DNA of 25,487 nt. It comes from DATNNN01 sp035601815 (lineage in GTDB: Bacteria > Pseudomonadota > Alphaproteobacteria > Rhizobiales > Xanthobacteraceae). Position 1 is the stretch's first letter, and every line of letters starts with the position of its first letter. A model generated the notes under the pieces. It saw only the letters and a program-made list of their open reading frames with translations. It ran no database searches and was not told the DNA's origin. The translations under genes and the position numbers were made by a program. Positions 16,508 to 25,129 of the stretch are shown here, piece after piece. The stretch lies in assembly GCA_035601815.1 (NCBI GenBank), contig DATNNN010000193.1, positions 1 to 25,487 of the forward strand. The letters are read 5' to 3'.

Positions 16508-17524
16508 TCAGCCGTGGTTCAGGCGAATTAGCCGTTTGCCCAGATTCTCGCCGCGATAGAGACCGGCGATGGCGTCGGGGCAAGCCTCGATGCCCTCGCT
16601 GATATCCTCTCGGTATTGGATGCGGCCGGCGCGGACCCAGTCCGCGAGCCGCGCCACCGCTTCTTCATAGCGGTGCTGGTAGTCGAAAATGAGAAATCCG
16701 GTCATCTGCGCGCGCTTGACCAACAGATTGCGCTCGACGCGCGGACCAGAGGGCGGCGGGTCCCAGCTCGGCACCGAGGCGGTGCCGCAGATCACGACCC
16801 GCGCGTTGACCGCGAGCTGCCGCAGCACGGCGTCGCTGATCGCTCCGGCGGTGTTGTCGAAATAGACGTTGATGCCGTTCGGGCAGGCGGCCGCGAGAGC
16901 ATCGTCGAGCTTATTGCGCTTGTAATCGATCGCCGCGTCGTAGCCGAAAGCCTCGGTGCACAGTCGCGTTTTTTCCGGGCCGCCGGCAATGCCGACCGTG
17001 CGGCAGCCAGAGATCTTCGCGATCTGCCCGACGGCCGAGCCGACGGCGCCGGCCGCGGTGGAGACCACGACCGTGTCGCCCGGCCGCGGCCGCCCCACGT
17101 CGAGCAACCCGAAATAGGCGGTGACGCCGTTCAGCCCGAGCACGCCGAGCGAAAGCGAGAGCGGCAGGTCCGCTTCCTTGATCTTGCGGGTGATCGTGCG
17201 CGGATCGGTGACGGCGTAGTCCTGCCAGCCGAGCATGCCCATGACCCTGTCGCCCTCGGCGAATTGCGGGTGCTTGGAGGCGATCACCTCGCCCGCCGCG
17301 AACGAGCGCATGACCTCGCCGATGCCGACCGGGGTCGAATAGTTGGCGACGGCGCTGACCCAGCCGCGCATTGCCGGCTCGACGGATAGGTAGTCGTTGC
17401 GCACCAGGAATTGGCCGTCGCGCAGGGACGGAATCTGCGCTTCCACGATCTCGAAGTTCTCGGCCTGCGGAATGCCGTTCGGCCGTGACTTCAGGCGAAC
17501 CTGGCGGCCTTTGGTCGGTGTCAT
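16508..17524 (-). CDS. NADP-dependent oxidoreductase (alkenal/one reductase, CurA-like)
   Basis: 338 residues of the zinc-independent medium-chain dehydrogenase/reductase group that includes leukotriene B4 12-hydroxydehydrogenase and E. coli CurA. The N-terminus has VRNDYLSVEPAMRGW, typical of this subgroup. The Rossmann fold is STAAGAVGSAVGQIAK near residue 150, followed by GIAGGPEKTRLC and FDNTAGAISDAVL. It should reduce the C=C bond of alpha,beta-unsaturated ketones or aldehydes with NADPH. The ATG lies 3 bases after the acyl-CoA synthetase stop and the next gene follows by 7 bases, so the three form one transcription unit. Confidence 0.93.
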   Translation of the reverse strand: MTPTKGRQVRLKSRPNGIPQAENFEIVEAQIPSLRDGQFLVRNDYLSVEPAMRGWVSAVANYSTPVGIGEVMRSFAAGEVIASKHPQFAEGDRVMGMLGWQDYAVTDPRTITRKIKEADLPLSLSLGVLGLNGVTAYFGLLDVGRPRPGDTVVVSTAAGAVGSAVGQIAKISGCRTVGIAGGPEKTRLCTEAFGYDAAIDYKRNKLDDALAAACPNGINVYFDNTAGAISDAVLRQLAVNARVVICGTASVPSWDPPPSGPRVERNLLVKRAQMTGFLIFDYQHRYEEAVARLADWVRAGRIQYREDISEGIEACPDAIAGLYRGENLGKRLIRLNHG

Positions 17525-17527
17525 GGG

Positions 17528-19156
17528 CTACACCGCCTTCGCCATGTCGCGCAGCTTGAACTTCTGGATCTTCCCCGTGCTCGTCTTCGGCAGCTCGGCG
17601 AACACCACGTGCTTCGGCACCTTGAACGCCGCCAGATTCGCCCGGCAGTGGGCGATCAAGTCGGCCGCCGTCGCTTCCTTGCCGGGTTTCAACTCGATGA
17701 AGGCGCACGGCGTCTCGCCCCATTTGTCGTCGTGCTTGGCCACCACCGCCGCCGCCTGCACCGCGGGATGCTTGTAGAGCGCGTCCTCCACCTCAATCGA
17801 GGAAATGTTCTCGCCGCCGGAGATGATGATGTCCTTGGAGCGGTCCTTGAGCTGCACGTAGCCGTCGGGGTGCACCACGCCGAGATCGCCGGAATGGAAC
17901 CAGCCGCCGGCGAAGGCCTTGGCGCTCGCCGCGGCGTTCTTCAGGTATCCCTTCATCACCACGTTGCCGCGGAACATGACCTCGCCGAGCGTGGCGCCGT
18001 CGCGCGGCACCGGGGCGAGCGTGTCGGGATCGCGCACGTCGAGCGCCTCCAGCACAGGGTAGTTCACGCCCTGGCGCGATTTCTTCGCCGCCTGCTCGGC
18101 GAGCGGGAGCTTGTCCCAGTCGCCGTGCCAGTCGTTCACCGCCGCCGGACCGTAGGTCTCGGTGAGCCCGTAGACATGGGTAACGTTGAAGCCCGCGGCC
18201 TTCATGCCGGCGAGCACCGCCTCGGGCGGCGGCGCGGCTGCGGTGACGAACTCCACCGCGTGCGGCAGCGGCCGCTTCTCGGCCTCCGGCGCGTTCAATA
18301 GGGCCGCCATCACGATCGGCGCGCCGCAGAGATGCGTGACCTTGTGTTCGGCGATCAACTCGAAGATCGGCTTCGCCCGCACCTGGCGCAGGCACACGTG
18401 CGTGCCGGCCGCGACCGAGAGCGTCCACGGAAAGCACCAGCCGTTGCAGTGGAACATAGGCAGCGTCCACAGATACACCGGGTGCTTGCCCATGCCGGTG
18501 GTGATGACGTTGCCGAGCGCGAGCAGCGCCGCGCCGCGGTGGTGATAGACCACGCCCTTGGGGTCGCCGGTGGTGCCCGAGGTGTAGTTGAGCGAGATCG
18601 CGTCCCATTCGTCGCCGGGGGCGGCGCGCGCATAGTTCTCGTCGCCTTCCGCGAGCAAGCCCTCGTATTCGAGATTGCCGATGCGCTCGCCGGGGCCGGT
18701 ATATTCCGGATCGTCGTAGTCGACCACGAGCGGCTTCGCTTTTGCTTGCTGAAGCGCCGCTTTCATCACGCCGGAGAATTCGCGATCGACGATCACCACC
18801 TTCGCCTCGCCGTGGTCCAGCGAAAAGCCGATGATCGGCGCGTCGAGGCGGGTGTTGAGCGTGTTGAGCACGCCGCCGGTCATGGGCACGCCGTAGTGGG
18901 CCTCAAGCATGGCCGGCGTGTTGGCCATGAGCACCGCGACCGTGTCGCCGCGCTCGATCCCGCGCTTGGCGAGCGCCGAGGCGAGCCTTTTCGCCCGCGC
19001 GTGGAAATCGCGGTAGCTGGTGCGGCTCTTCCCGTGGACAATCGCGGTGTGGTCGGGAAAAACCGCCGCCGCCCGCTCGAGGAACGAGATCGGCGTCAGC
19101 GGCTGGTAGTTGGCCGGATTTTGCTCGAGGTCCCGGTCGTAGATGCGGCTCGGCAC
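17528..19156 (-). CDS. Acyl-CoA synthetase, AMP-forming (DmdB/medium-chain type)
   Basis: 542 residues of the ANL adenylating superfamily. Visible motifs in order: the P-loop-like LNYTSGTTGDPKGVVY (about 180-195), HVYGLTETYGP (about 300), GWFHSGDLGVVHPDGYVQLKD (about 410) and the C-terminal LPKTSTGKIQKFKLRD with the catalytic lysine at 529. It forms an acyl-adenylate and then acyl-CoA from a free carboxylic acid. The N-terminus NYQPLTPISFLERAA matches the group that contains 3-methylmercaptopropionyl-CoA ligase and medium-chain enzymes; the acid is unknown. It starts with GTG preceded by an AAGGGGG site. It leads the operon with the two oxidoreductases that follow. Confidence 0.93.
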   Translation of the reverse strand: MPSRIYDRDLEQNPANYQPLTPISFLERAAAVFPDHTAIVHGKSRTSYRDFHARAKRLASALAKRGIERGDTVAVLMANTPAMLEAHYGVPMTGGVLNTLNTRLDAPIIGFSLDHGEAKVVIVDREFSGVMKAALQQAKAKPLVVDYDDPEYTGPGERIGNLEYEGLLAEGDENYARAAPGDEWDAISLNYTSGTTGDPKGVVYHHRGAALLALGNVITTGMGKHPVYLWTLPMFHCNGWCFPWTLSVAAGTHVCLRQVRAKPIFELIAEHKVTHLCGAPIVMAALLNAPEAEKRPLPHAVEFVTAAAPPPEAVLAGMKAAGFNVTHVYGLTETYGPAAVNDWHGDWDKLPLAEQAAKKSRQGVNYPVLEALDVRDPDTLAPVPRDGATLGEVMFRGNVVMKGYLKNAAASAKAFAGGWFHSGDLGVVHPDGYVQLKDRSKDIIISGGENISSIEVEDALYKHPAVQAAAVVAKHDDKWGETPCAFIELKPGKEATAADLIAHCRANLAAFKVPKHVVFAELPKTSTGKIQKFKLRDMAKAV

Positions 19157-19207
19157 GCTTCCCCCTTTATTCTTTGAAGGAAACGGTAGCGAAGCCGCGC
19201 CTACTCT

Positions 19208-19979
19208 TCAATGCGCGCCGGCGGCGCCGAAAATCCCCATCCAGCCCTCGCGTACGAGCTCGACCCCCACCACCAGCATGAGCACATAGATGATCTTGTA
19301 GAAGCGCTCGTGCGGCGTGCGGCGGATGAGCCACACGCCGGCGAAGGTCGCCGCCACCGACAACGGCAGGAAGGCGAGCGACACCGTGATGTTCTTCGCC
19401 GAAGGCTGGCCGAGCAGCGCGTAGGGCACGACCTTGAGGAAGTTGGTCCAGGCGAAGTAGTATGGTGCTGGTGCCGACGAACACCTGGTGCGGCAGCTTC
19501 TGCGGCAGCAGGTGAATCTGGAACGGCAGCCCGCCAGCGTGCGACACGAAGCTGGTGAAGCCCGCGACCGCCGCCCAGAAGGCCCCCTTCACCGCCGACG
19601 GATTCTCGATCTTGCGCCGCCCGGCGAGGCCGACAAGGTTGAACAGCCCGAAGGCGATGGCGATGGCGCCGATGGAGAGGCGGATGTAGGCGGGGGTGAA
19701 ATACGCCGCCAGCCACCAGCCCACCGCGATGCCCATGGCGGCGGCCGGCATCATGACCTTCAAATTCCGCGCGTCCCACGTCTTGCGATAGCTCCACACC
19801 GAGATGACGTCGCTGACGAGCAGAATCGGCAGCAGGATGCCCGCGGCGTCGCCCGGCGCGATGACGAGCGCCAACAGCGGCGTCGACAGCGTGCCGACGC
19901 CGGCGAACCCGCCCTTGGCGAGGCCGAGGAGGATCACCGCGACGGCAGTGACCGCGAGGAAGATCGGATCGGTGAGCAA
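19208..19979 (-). pseudogene. TauE/SafE-family permease gene with a one-base frameshift
   Basis: The first part (TTG start at 19979 to about 19461) encodes an unmistakable TauE/SafE membrane permease: ILLGLAKGGFAGVGTLSTPL, further helices, SFVSHAGGLPFQIHLLPQK and VFVGTST. Near 19461 the frame breaks. Removing one base, the T at 19461 on the plus strand, restores a continuous reading through FAWTNFLKVVPYALLGQPSA and two more helices to a stop at 19208, total about 256 residues, normal for the family. Such permeases export sulfite or organosulfonates. Because the rest is intact, a sequencing or assembly error is as likely as a real recent mutation. The unshifted frame runs on to 19167 but its end is not family-like. 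No clear ribosome site supports the TTG. Confidence 0.82.
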
Positions 19980-20101
19980 GGGATGAAGGCGGCGCTTGAC
20001 CGGACGGAGCGCCAGTCAAATCACAGCAAAGGCGCAAGCGCCAGCCCTCTTGCATTCGCGGCGCGCCGTCGCACAATCCCCGCCGGAATTGGAGCCCGCC
20101 A

Positions 20102-22021
20102 ATGGAAGCGCGGACCGCGAGCCGCTACCCGGAAATCTACGCGCGGTCCATGCGCGACCCGGAAGGCTTCTGGGGCGAAGCGGCGGCGGCGATCGACTGG
20201 ATCGAAAAGCCGAAGAAGGTCTTCGACCCGTCCGCCGGCATCTATGGCCGCTGGTTCGTGGGCGGGGTGTGCAACACCTGCTTCAACGCGCTGGACCGCC
20301 ACGTCGCCGCCGGCCGCGGCAGCCAGGCGGCGCTCGTCTACGACAGCCCGGTCTCGAATACCAAGCGCGCGCTGACCTATGCCGAGATGCTCGCCGAGGT
20401 GAAGACGCTCGGCGCCGTGCTCCAGGACCTCGGCGTCGAGAAGGGCGACCGCGTCATCCTCTACATGCCTATGGTGCCTGAGGCGATCGTCGCCATGCTG
20501 GCGTGCGCCCGCATCGGCGCCGTCCACTCGGTGGTGTTCGGCGGCTTCGCGGCGAAGGAGCTCGCCACCCGCATCGACGACGCCAAACCCAACGTCATCC
20601 TCACCGCCTCCTGCGGCCTCGAGCCGAACCGGGTGGTGCAGTACAAGCCGCTGCTCGACGAGGCGATCAGGCTCGCGAGCTTCAAGCCCGAGACCGTGAT
20701 CCTGCTGCAGCGGCCGCAGGCCGAGGCCGCGATGATCGCCGGCCGCTACCACGACTGGGCGGCGCTGCGCGCTGGCGCCATCCGCGACAAGAAGAGCGCC
20801 GGCTGCGTGCCGCTGCTCGCCACCGACCCGCTCTACATCCTCTACACCTCGGGCACCACCGGCATCCCCAAGGGCGTGGTGCGCGACAACGGCGGCCACA
20901 TGGTCGCGCTCAAGTGGTCGATGAAGGGCCTCTACGGCGTCGATCCGGGCGAGGTGTGGTGGACGGCGTCCGACATCGGCTGGGTGGTCGGCCATTCCTA
21001 CATCGTCTACGGGCCGCTGCTGCACGGCGCGACCTCGATCCTCTACGAGGGCAAGCCGGTGGGAACGCCCGACGCCGGCGCCTTCTGGCGCGTCATCTCC
21101 GAGCACGGCGCGGTCGCCCTGTTCACCGCGCCCACCGCCTTCCGCGCGATCAAGAAGGAGGACCCCGACGGCAAGTTCATCGCCAAGGCGGACCTGTCGA
21201 AGTTCCGCAATCTGTTCCTCGCCGGCGAGCGCGCCGATCCGCCCACAGTGGAATGGGCCGAGAACCATCTGAAGGTGCCGGTGATCGATCACTGGTGGCA
21301 GACCGAGACCGGCTGGTGCATCGCCGGCAATCCCGTGGGCCTCGGCGCGCTGCCGGTGAAGCACGGCTCGCCCACCAAGCCCATGCCCGGCTACCGGGTC
21401 GACGTCGTCGACGAGAGCGCGCGGCCGCTGCCGGCGAACAAGATGGGCTCGATCGTGATCAAGCTGCCGCTGCCCCCCGCCTGCCTGCCGACGCTGTGGC
21501 AGCAGGACGAGCGCTTCCGGGAGGGCTACCTCAACGAGTTTCCCGGCTACTACAAGACCGCCGATGCCGGCTTCCGCGACGACGACGGCTACCTCTTCAT
21601 CATGGGGCGCACCGACGACATCATCAACGTCGCCGGCCACCGGCTCTCCACCGGCGGCATGGAGGAGGTGCTGGCGGCGCACCCGGACGTGGCCGAGTGC
21701 GCCGTGATCGGAATCGCCGACGAGCTCAAGGGCGAGGTGCCCTGTGGGTTCATCGTGCTCAAGGCCGGGGTGACGAAGCAATCCAGCGATATCGAGAAGG
21801 AAGTGGTGGGCATGGTGCGCGAGCGCATCGGCCCGGTGGCGGCCTTCAAGCTCGCGATCGTGGTCAACCGGCTACCCAAGACGCGCTCGGGCAAGATCCT
21901 GCGCGGCACTATGAAGAAGATCGCCGATTCGGAGCCGTGGAAGATGCCGGCCACTATCGACGACCCGGCGATTTTGGACGAGATTGGCGCGGCGCTGAAG
22001 GGACGCGGGCTGGCGGGCTGA
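20102..22021 (+). CDS. prpE: Propionyl-CoA synthetase
   Basis: 639 residues, the length of PrpE/acetyl-CoA synthetase-type ligases. The N-terminal ACAS domain is visible (DPEGFWGEAAAAIDWIEKP, then WFVGGVCNTCFNALDRH). The adenylation core has YTSGTTGIPKGVVRDNGGH near residue 245 and the WWQTETGWCI block near 400. The C-terminal hinge and catalytic segment read YYKTADAGFRDDDGYL and PKTRSGKILRGTMKK, with the catalytic lysine at 598. The VVRDNGGH segment and overall pattern fit propionyl-CoA synthetase better than acetyl-CoA synthetase. No methylcitrate or methylmalonyl genes are nearby. It is divergent from the broken permease gene. Confidence 0.93.
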   Translation: MEARTASRYPEIYARSMRDPEGFWGEAAAAIDWIEKPKKVFDPSAGIYGRWFVGGVCNTCFNALDRHVAAGRGSQAALVYDSPVSNTKRALTYAEMLAEVKTLGAVLQDLGVEKGDRVILYMPMVPEAIVAMLACARIGAVHSVVFGGFAAKELATRIDDAKPNVILTASCGLEPNRVVQYKPLLDEAIRLASFKPETVILLQRPQAEAAMIAGRYHDWAALRAGAIRDKKSAGCVPLLATDPLYILYTSGTTGIPKGVVRDNGGHMVALKWSMKGLYGVDPGEVWWTASDIGWVVGHSYIVYGPLLHGATSILYEGKPVGTPDAGAFWRVISEHGAVALFTAPTAFRAIKKEDPDGKFIAKADLSKFRNLFLAGERADPPTVEWAENHLKVPVIDHWWQTETGWCIAGNPVGLGALPVKHGSPTKPMPGYRVDVVDESARPLPANKMGSIVIKLPLPPACLPTLWQQDERFREGYLNEFPGYYKTADAGFRDDDGYLFIMGRTDDIINVAGHRLSTGGMEEVLAAHPDVAECAVIGIADELKGEVPCGFIVLKAGVTKQSSDIEKEVVGMVRERIGPVAAFKLAIVVNRLPKTRSGKILRGTMKKIADSEPWKMPATIDDPAILDEIGAALKGRGLAG

Positions 22022-22075
22022 TTTCCGCGCCGAGACGAGAACGCCAGCCGGCCCGCAACCGCAACGGAGGACCAC

Positions 22076-22369
22076 ATGCCGACATTCATCGTTTCGCTGA
22101 GTTGGACCGACCAGGGAGTCCGCTCGCTCAAGGACGCACCCAAGCGCGCCCAGGCCGGGCGGGAGCTCGCCAAGAAAATGGGGGCCGAAATAAAGCAGAT
22201 CTATCTCACCACGGGCGAGGCCGATCTGCTCGCGGTGGTCGAGGCGCCGAACGGCGACAATGTCGCCAAGCTTGCGCTGGCGCTCAGTGCGCAGGGAAAC
22301 GTGCGCACCCGTATTAGCAGAGCCTGGACCGAGCCAGAATTTCAGAAGCTCATAGCGGAACTGCCGTAG
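22076..22369 (+). CDS. GYD domain-containing protein
   Basis: 97 residues forming a single small ferredoxin-like alpha/beta domain: PTFIVSLSWTDQGVRSLKDA, a helix AGRELAKKMGAEIKQIYLTT, the family's GEADLLAVVEAP (equivalent of the GxYD motif that names it) and a C-terminal helix. GYD proteins are widespread and of unknown function. A GGAGG site precedes the ATG by 6 bases. It lies 54 bases after prpE on the same strand, so it may be cotranscribed. The start is supported by both the ribosome site and family length. Confidence 0.88.
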   Translation: MPTFIVSLSWTDQGVRSLKDAPKRAQAGRELAKKMGAEIKQIYLTTGEADLLAVVEAPNGDNVAKLALALSAQGNVRTRISRAWTEPEFQKLIAELP

Positions 22370-22431
22370 GAATTCCCGCCGGGCCCGGGCTCACGCGCTG
22401 CGCTCAATCGCACTGCAAGAGGGAATTCCCG
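22369..22431. repeat. Inverted-repeat element between GYD and DoxX genes
   Basis: GGAATTCCC at 22369-22377 and GGGAATTCC at 22421-22429 are complementary 9-base arms enclosing 43 GC-rich bases with internal short palindromes. The first arm overlaps the GYD stop codon. It resembles the small palindromic intergenic repeats common in rhizobial genomes. No T-tract follows, so it is not a standard terminator. Only one copy is visible here. Confidence 0.4.
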
Positions 22432-22516
22432 GAGGATAGCGCGGTTCTTACCCTGTACAAGGACGGCGCAACGCCGCCAGTGAGGCTCAACGGCTAAGCA
22501 AAACGGGAGGGTTTCC

Positions 22517-22999
22517 ATGGCCAGGAATGACACGCACGAACTGATCACGCCTTCGCCCAAAATGTTCGCGAGCGCCGACAGCTTCGCGCTGAGCGCCGGC
22601 GAGGTTCTTTTCCTCATCGGCCGGGTGTTATTGGGTTGGTACTTCCTGATCGACGGGCTCGGCAAGTTCCCCAACATCAACCCCTTCGTCGGGTATGTGA
22701 CGAGCCTCGGCGTGCCGTCGCCATATTTCATGGCCTGGGTTGGAGGAATCGCGGAGTTCCTCGTGGGATTGACGCTGGTTTTCGGCGTCGCCACCCGCTA
22801 CGGCGCGCTTCTCGGAATCCTTTTCGTTATCATCGCGACCGCGCTCGCCCATCGCTATTGGCAATATCCAGCGGCAGCGCAGTTAGGCCAGTACGTCAAC
22901 CTCATGAAAAATTCCGTGATCCTCGGCGGCATGGTGCTCGTGTTCGTCATCGGCGGCGGGCGGTTCTCGGTGGACGGTTGGCTGCGACGCCGCGGCTGA
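22517..22999 (+). CDS. DoxX family membrane protein, copy 1
   Basis: 160 residues with a polar N-terminal 30 residues, then four membrane helices: LFLIGRVLLGWYFLIDGLGK, AWVGGIAEFLVGLTLVFGVA, ALLGILFVIIATALAHRYW and VILGGMVLVFVIGGG. This is the DoxX/YphA-type pattern, including the conserved R in IGRVLLG and the GRFSVDGWLRRR tail. DoxX proteins form small quinone-interacting or redox-linked membrane subunits; the specific activity here is unknown. A GGGAGG site lies upstream of the ATG. A close paralogue follows 46 bases downstream. Confidence 0.9.
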   Translation: MARNDTHELITPSPKMFASADSFALSAGEVLFLIGRVLLGWYFLIDGLGKFPNINPFVGYVTSLGVPSPYFMAWVGGIAEFLVGLTLVFGVATRYGALLGILFVIIATALAHRYWQYPAAAQLGQYVNLMKNSVILGGMVLVFVIGGGRFSVDGWLRRRG

Positions 23000-23045
23000 C
23001 GGCCCGCCTGGAGGAGTGCGGGGCTGGACAACAAGGGAGCCGCAA

Positions 23046-23522
23046 ATGGCCAGGAATGACGCGCACGAGGTGATGACGCCTTCATCCACGGCGTTCGCCG
23101 CCGATCACGTCGCCATGCGCACGGGCGACATCTGCGCGCTGATTGGCCGCGTTCTGCTCGGCTGGATCTTTCTCATGGGCGGTTGGAGCAAGCTCACGAA
23201 CATCGGCGGGTTCGTCGGCTACCTGACCAGCCTCCACATGCCGGCGCCCGGCTTTTGGGGCTGGGTCGGCGTGATCGTGGAGCTCGTGGTGGGTTTCGCC
23301 TTGGTGTTCGGCGTCGCCGCGCGCTATGGCGCAGTGCTTGGCTTTATCTTCGTAATCGTGGCAACGGCGATCGCCCACCGTTACTGGGAATATCCGGCTG
23401 CCCAACAGCTCGGTCAGTACATCAACTTCATGAAGAACATTGCCATCATGGGCGGCATGGTGCTTCTGTTCTCCACCGGGGCCGGGCGGTTCTCGGTGGA
23501 TGGCTGGCTTAAACGCCGCTGA
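23046..23522 (+). CDS. DoxX family membrane protein, copy 2
   Basis: 158 residues, more than half identical by eye to the preceding protein along the whole length, including the shared start MARND-HE, the helix IGRVLLGW, the block FVGYLTSL, the HRYW-YPAA-QLGQY segment and the identical GRFSVDGWL end. It has the same four-helix layout. The ATG at 23046 is selected because the homologous start in copy 1 is the same. The two genes are a tandem duplication and probably one operon; whether the proteins form a heteromer is open. Confidence 0.9.
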   Translation: MARNDAHEVMTPSSTAFAADHVAMRTGDICALIGRVLLGWIFLMGGWSKLTNIGGFVGYLTSLHMPAPGFWGWVGVIVELVVGFALVFGVAARYGAVLGFIFVIVATAIAHRYWEYPAAQQLGQYINFMKNIAIMGGMVLLFSTGAGRFSVDGWLKRR

Positions 23523-23558
23523 GGTGTCCCTTCCCTCTTCCTTCGAGAAGGGGATAGC

Positions 23559-24365
23559 GTGGAGCGTATGGCGAGATTCGATGGCCGAACCGCCATCGTC
23601 ACCGGCGCCGCCCGCGGCATCGGGCGCGCGTGCGCCGAGCGGCTCGTCGCCGAGGGCGCCAAGGTCGTCATCGCCGACATCGACGAGCCCACCGGCAGGG
23701 CAACCGCCGCGAAGCTAGGGCCGAACGCCCGCTTCGTGCGCTGCGACGTGGGCGACGCCCGCGACGTGGCGAACCTCGTCGTGCTCGCGAAAGCCGTCAC
23801 CGGCGACATCGACATCCTGGTGAACAACGCCGGCATCATTCACGCCGCCGATTTCCTCGAGCTCAAGGAAGCCGACTTCGACCGCGTGCTGCGTGTGAAC
23901 CTCAAGGGCGCGTTCCTGGTCGGCCAGGCGGTGGCGAAGCAGATGGCGGCCCAAGTCAAGGCCGGCAAGAAGCCGGGCGCGATCGTCAACATGGCGTCGA
24001 TCAATTCGATGGTCGCGATCCCCAACCAGACGCCCTACGCCGTGTCCAAAGGAGGACTCGCCCAGCTCACCCGCGTGATGGCGATGTCGCTCGCGCCCCT
24101 CGGCATCCGCGTCAATGCCGTGGGTCCGGGGTCGATCATGACCGAGCTCCTCGCTAGCATCGCCGCCGACCGGGAAGCAAAACGCCGGCTGCTCTCGCGC
24201 ACGCCGCTCGGCCGCATCGGCACGCCGGCGGAGGTCGCCGCGGTCGTGGCGTTCCTCGCGTCCGACGACGCAAGCTACATGACGGGAGAGATCGTGTACG
24301 TGGACGGAGGGCGGCTCGCGCTCAACTACACCGTGCCGGTGGACGAGAAGGCGCTGGACTCGTAG
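23559..24365 (+). CDS. Short-chain dehydrogenase/reductase
   Basis: 268 residues from the GTG at 23559; the ATG at 23568 is an equal alternative (three residues shorter) and matches the typical SDR beginning better. Classical SDR features are complete: coenzyme motif TGAARGIG, an aspartate after the second strand (VVIADID) suggesting NAD rather than NADP, NNAG, catalytic Ser147, and Tyr160 and Lys164 in YAVSK, then the PGSIMTE segment after the active site and the YVDGG C-terminus. Substrate unknown. It follows the DoxX pair on the same strand and ends 6 bases from the convergent trcR gene, with both stop codons inside a small palindrome (24362-24375). Confidence 0.93.
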   Translation: MERMARFDGRTAIVTGAARGIGRACAERLVAEGAKVVIADIDEPTGRATAAKLGPNARFVRCDVGDARDVANLVVLAKAVTGDIDILVNNAGIIHAADFLELKEADFDRVLRVNLKGAFLVGQAVAKQMAAQVKAGKKPGAIVNMASINSMVAIPNQTPYAVSKGGLAQLTRVMAMSLAPLGIRVNAVGPGSIMTELLASIAADREAKRRLLSRTPLGRIGTPAEVAAVVAFLASDDASYMTGEIVYVDGGRLALNYTVPVDEKALDS

Positions 24366-24371
24366 CTAAAG

Positions 24372-25082
24372 CTACTCGCCCTTCTTCGCGCCGCCGAGCT
24401 TGGCGAACACCGAATCCACGTCGATCGGCTCCTCCTTCTTCTTCGGCAGCGGCTTGGTATCGCCACCGAAGGGCTCGGCCGCCGCCGGCTGCTCCGGACG
24501 CGTGGTCTCCGACGCCGGCAACAGCGTGGTCTGCTCCTCGACCGTCTTCACCGGCTTTTCCTTGGCCGCGCGCCCGACCTCGTAATCGAGGTCGATCTGC
24601 GAGCACAGGCCCAGCGTCACCGGGTCGAGCGGCTGCAGGGTCTGCGCGTTCCAATGGGTGCGGTTGCGCACCGCCTCGATCGTCGACTTGGTGGTGCCGA
24701 CGAGGCGCATGATCTGGCTGTCCTTGAGCTCGGGGTGGTTGCGCAGCAGCCAGAGGATGGCATTCGGGCGGTCCTGACGCCGGGACACCGGGGTGTAGCG
24801 CGGCCCTTTCTTGCTCTTCGGCTGCGGCAGCCGCACCTTCGGATTGGCGAGCTGGAGGCGGTAGTCGCGGTCGTGCTCCGCCTTTTCGATTTCCTCGCGC
24901 GTCAATTGCCCGGTCAGAATGGGATCGAGGCCCTTGATGCCCTGGGCCGCATCGCCGTCGGCAATGGCCTTGACCTCGAGCGCATGCAGCTTGCAGAAAT
25001 CGGCAATCTGCTCGAAGGACAGAGCGGTGTTGTCCACCAGCCAAATGGCAGTGGCCTTAGGCATTAGCGGCGCGTTGCTCAT
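24372..25082 (-). CDS. TrcR (DUF1013) cell-cycle transcriptional regulator
   Basis: 236 residues, a conserved alphaproteobacterial protein. The N-terminal part (PKATAIWLVDNTALSFEQIA, then FCKLHALEVKAIADGDAAQGI) and the middle block NAILWLLRNHPELKDSQIMR-LVGTTKSTIEAVRNRTHW form two predicted helix-turn-helix-like units. The C-terminal 70 residues are Pro/Glu/Lys-rich and likely disordered, ending VDSVFAKLGGAKKGE. Pfam names this family TrcR, from a transcriptional cell-cycle regulator. AAGGAG lies 9 bases before the ATG but falls within a small hairpin. The leader carries a promoter, a perfect 15-base dyad and a larger hairpin. Its presence with an RcdA-like gene and a CtrA box fits the alphaproteobacterial cell-cycle circuit, though direct links are inferred. 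Confidence 0.88.
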   Translation of the reverse strand: MSNAPLMPKATAIWLVDNTALSFEQIADFCKLHALEVKAIADGDAAQGIKGLDPILTGQLTREEIEKAEHDRDYRLQLANPKVRLPQPKSKKGPRYTPVSRRQDRPNAILWLLRNHPELKDSQIMRLVGTTKSTIEAVRNRTHWNAQTLQPLDPVTLGLCSQIDLDYEVGRAAKEKPVKTVEEQTTLLPASETTRPEQPAAAEPFGGDTKPLPKKKEEPIDVDSVFAKLGGAKKGE

Positions 25083-25129
25083 GGATCAAAGCTCCTTTGC
25101 GCTTCGCCCGCCTTTGAGGCGAAGCCCAC

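Noticed and set aside
19167..19460. The unshifted end of the TauE/SafE frame as a real divergent C-terminus
   Set aside because: It is rich in Arg, Ala and Gly with no membrane helices, while the other frame continues the conserved permease sequence exactly.
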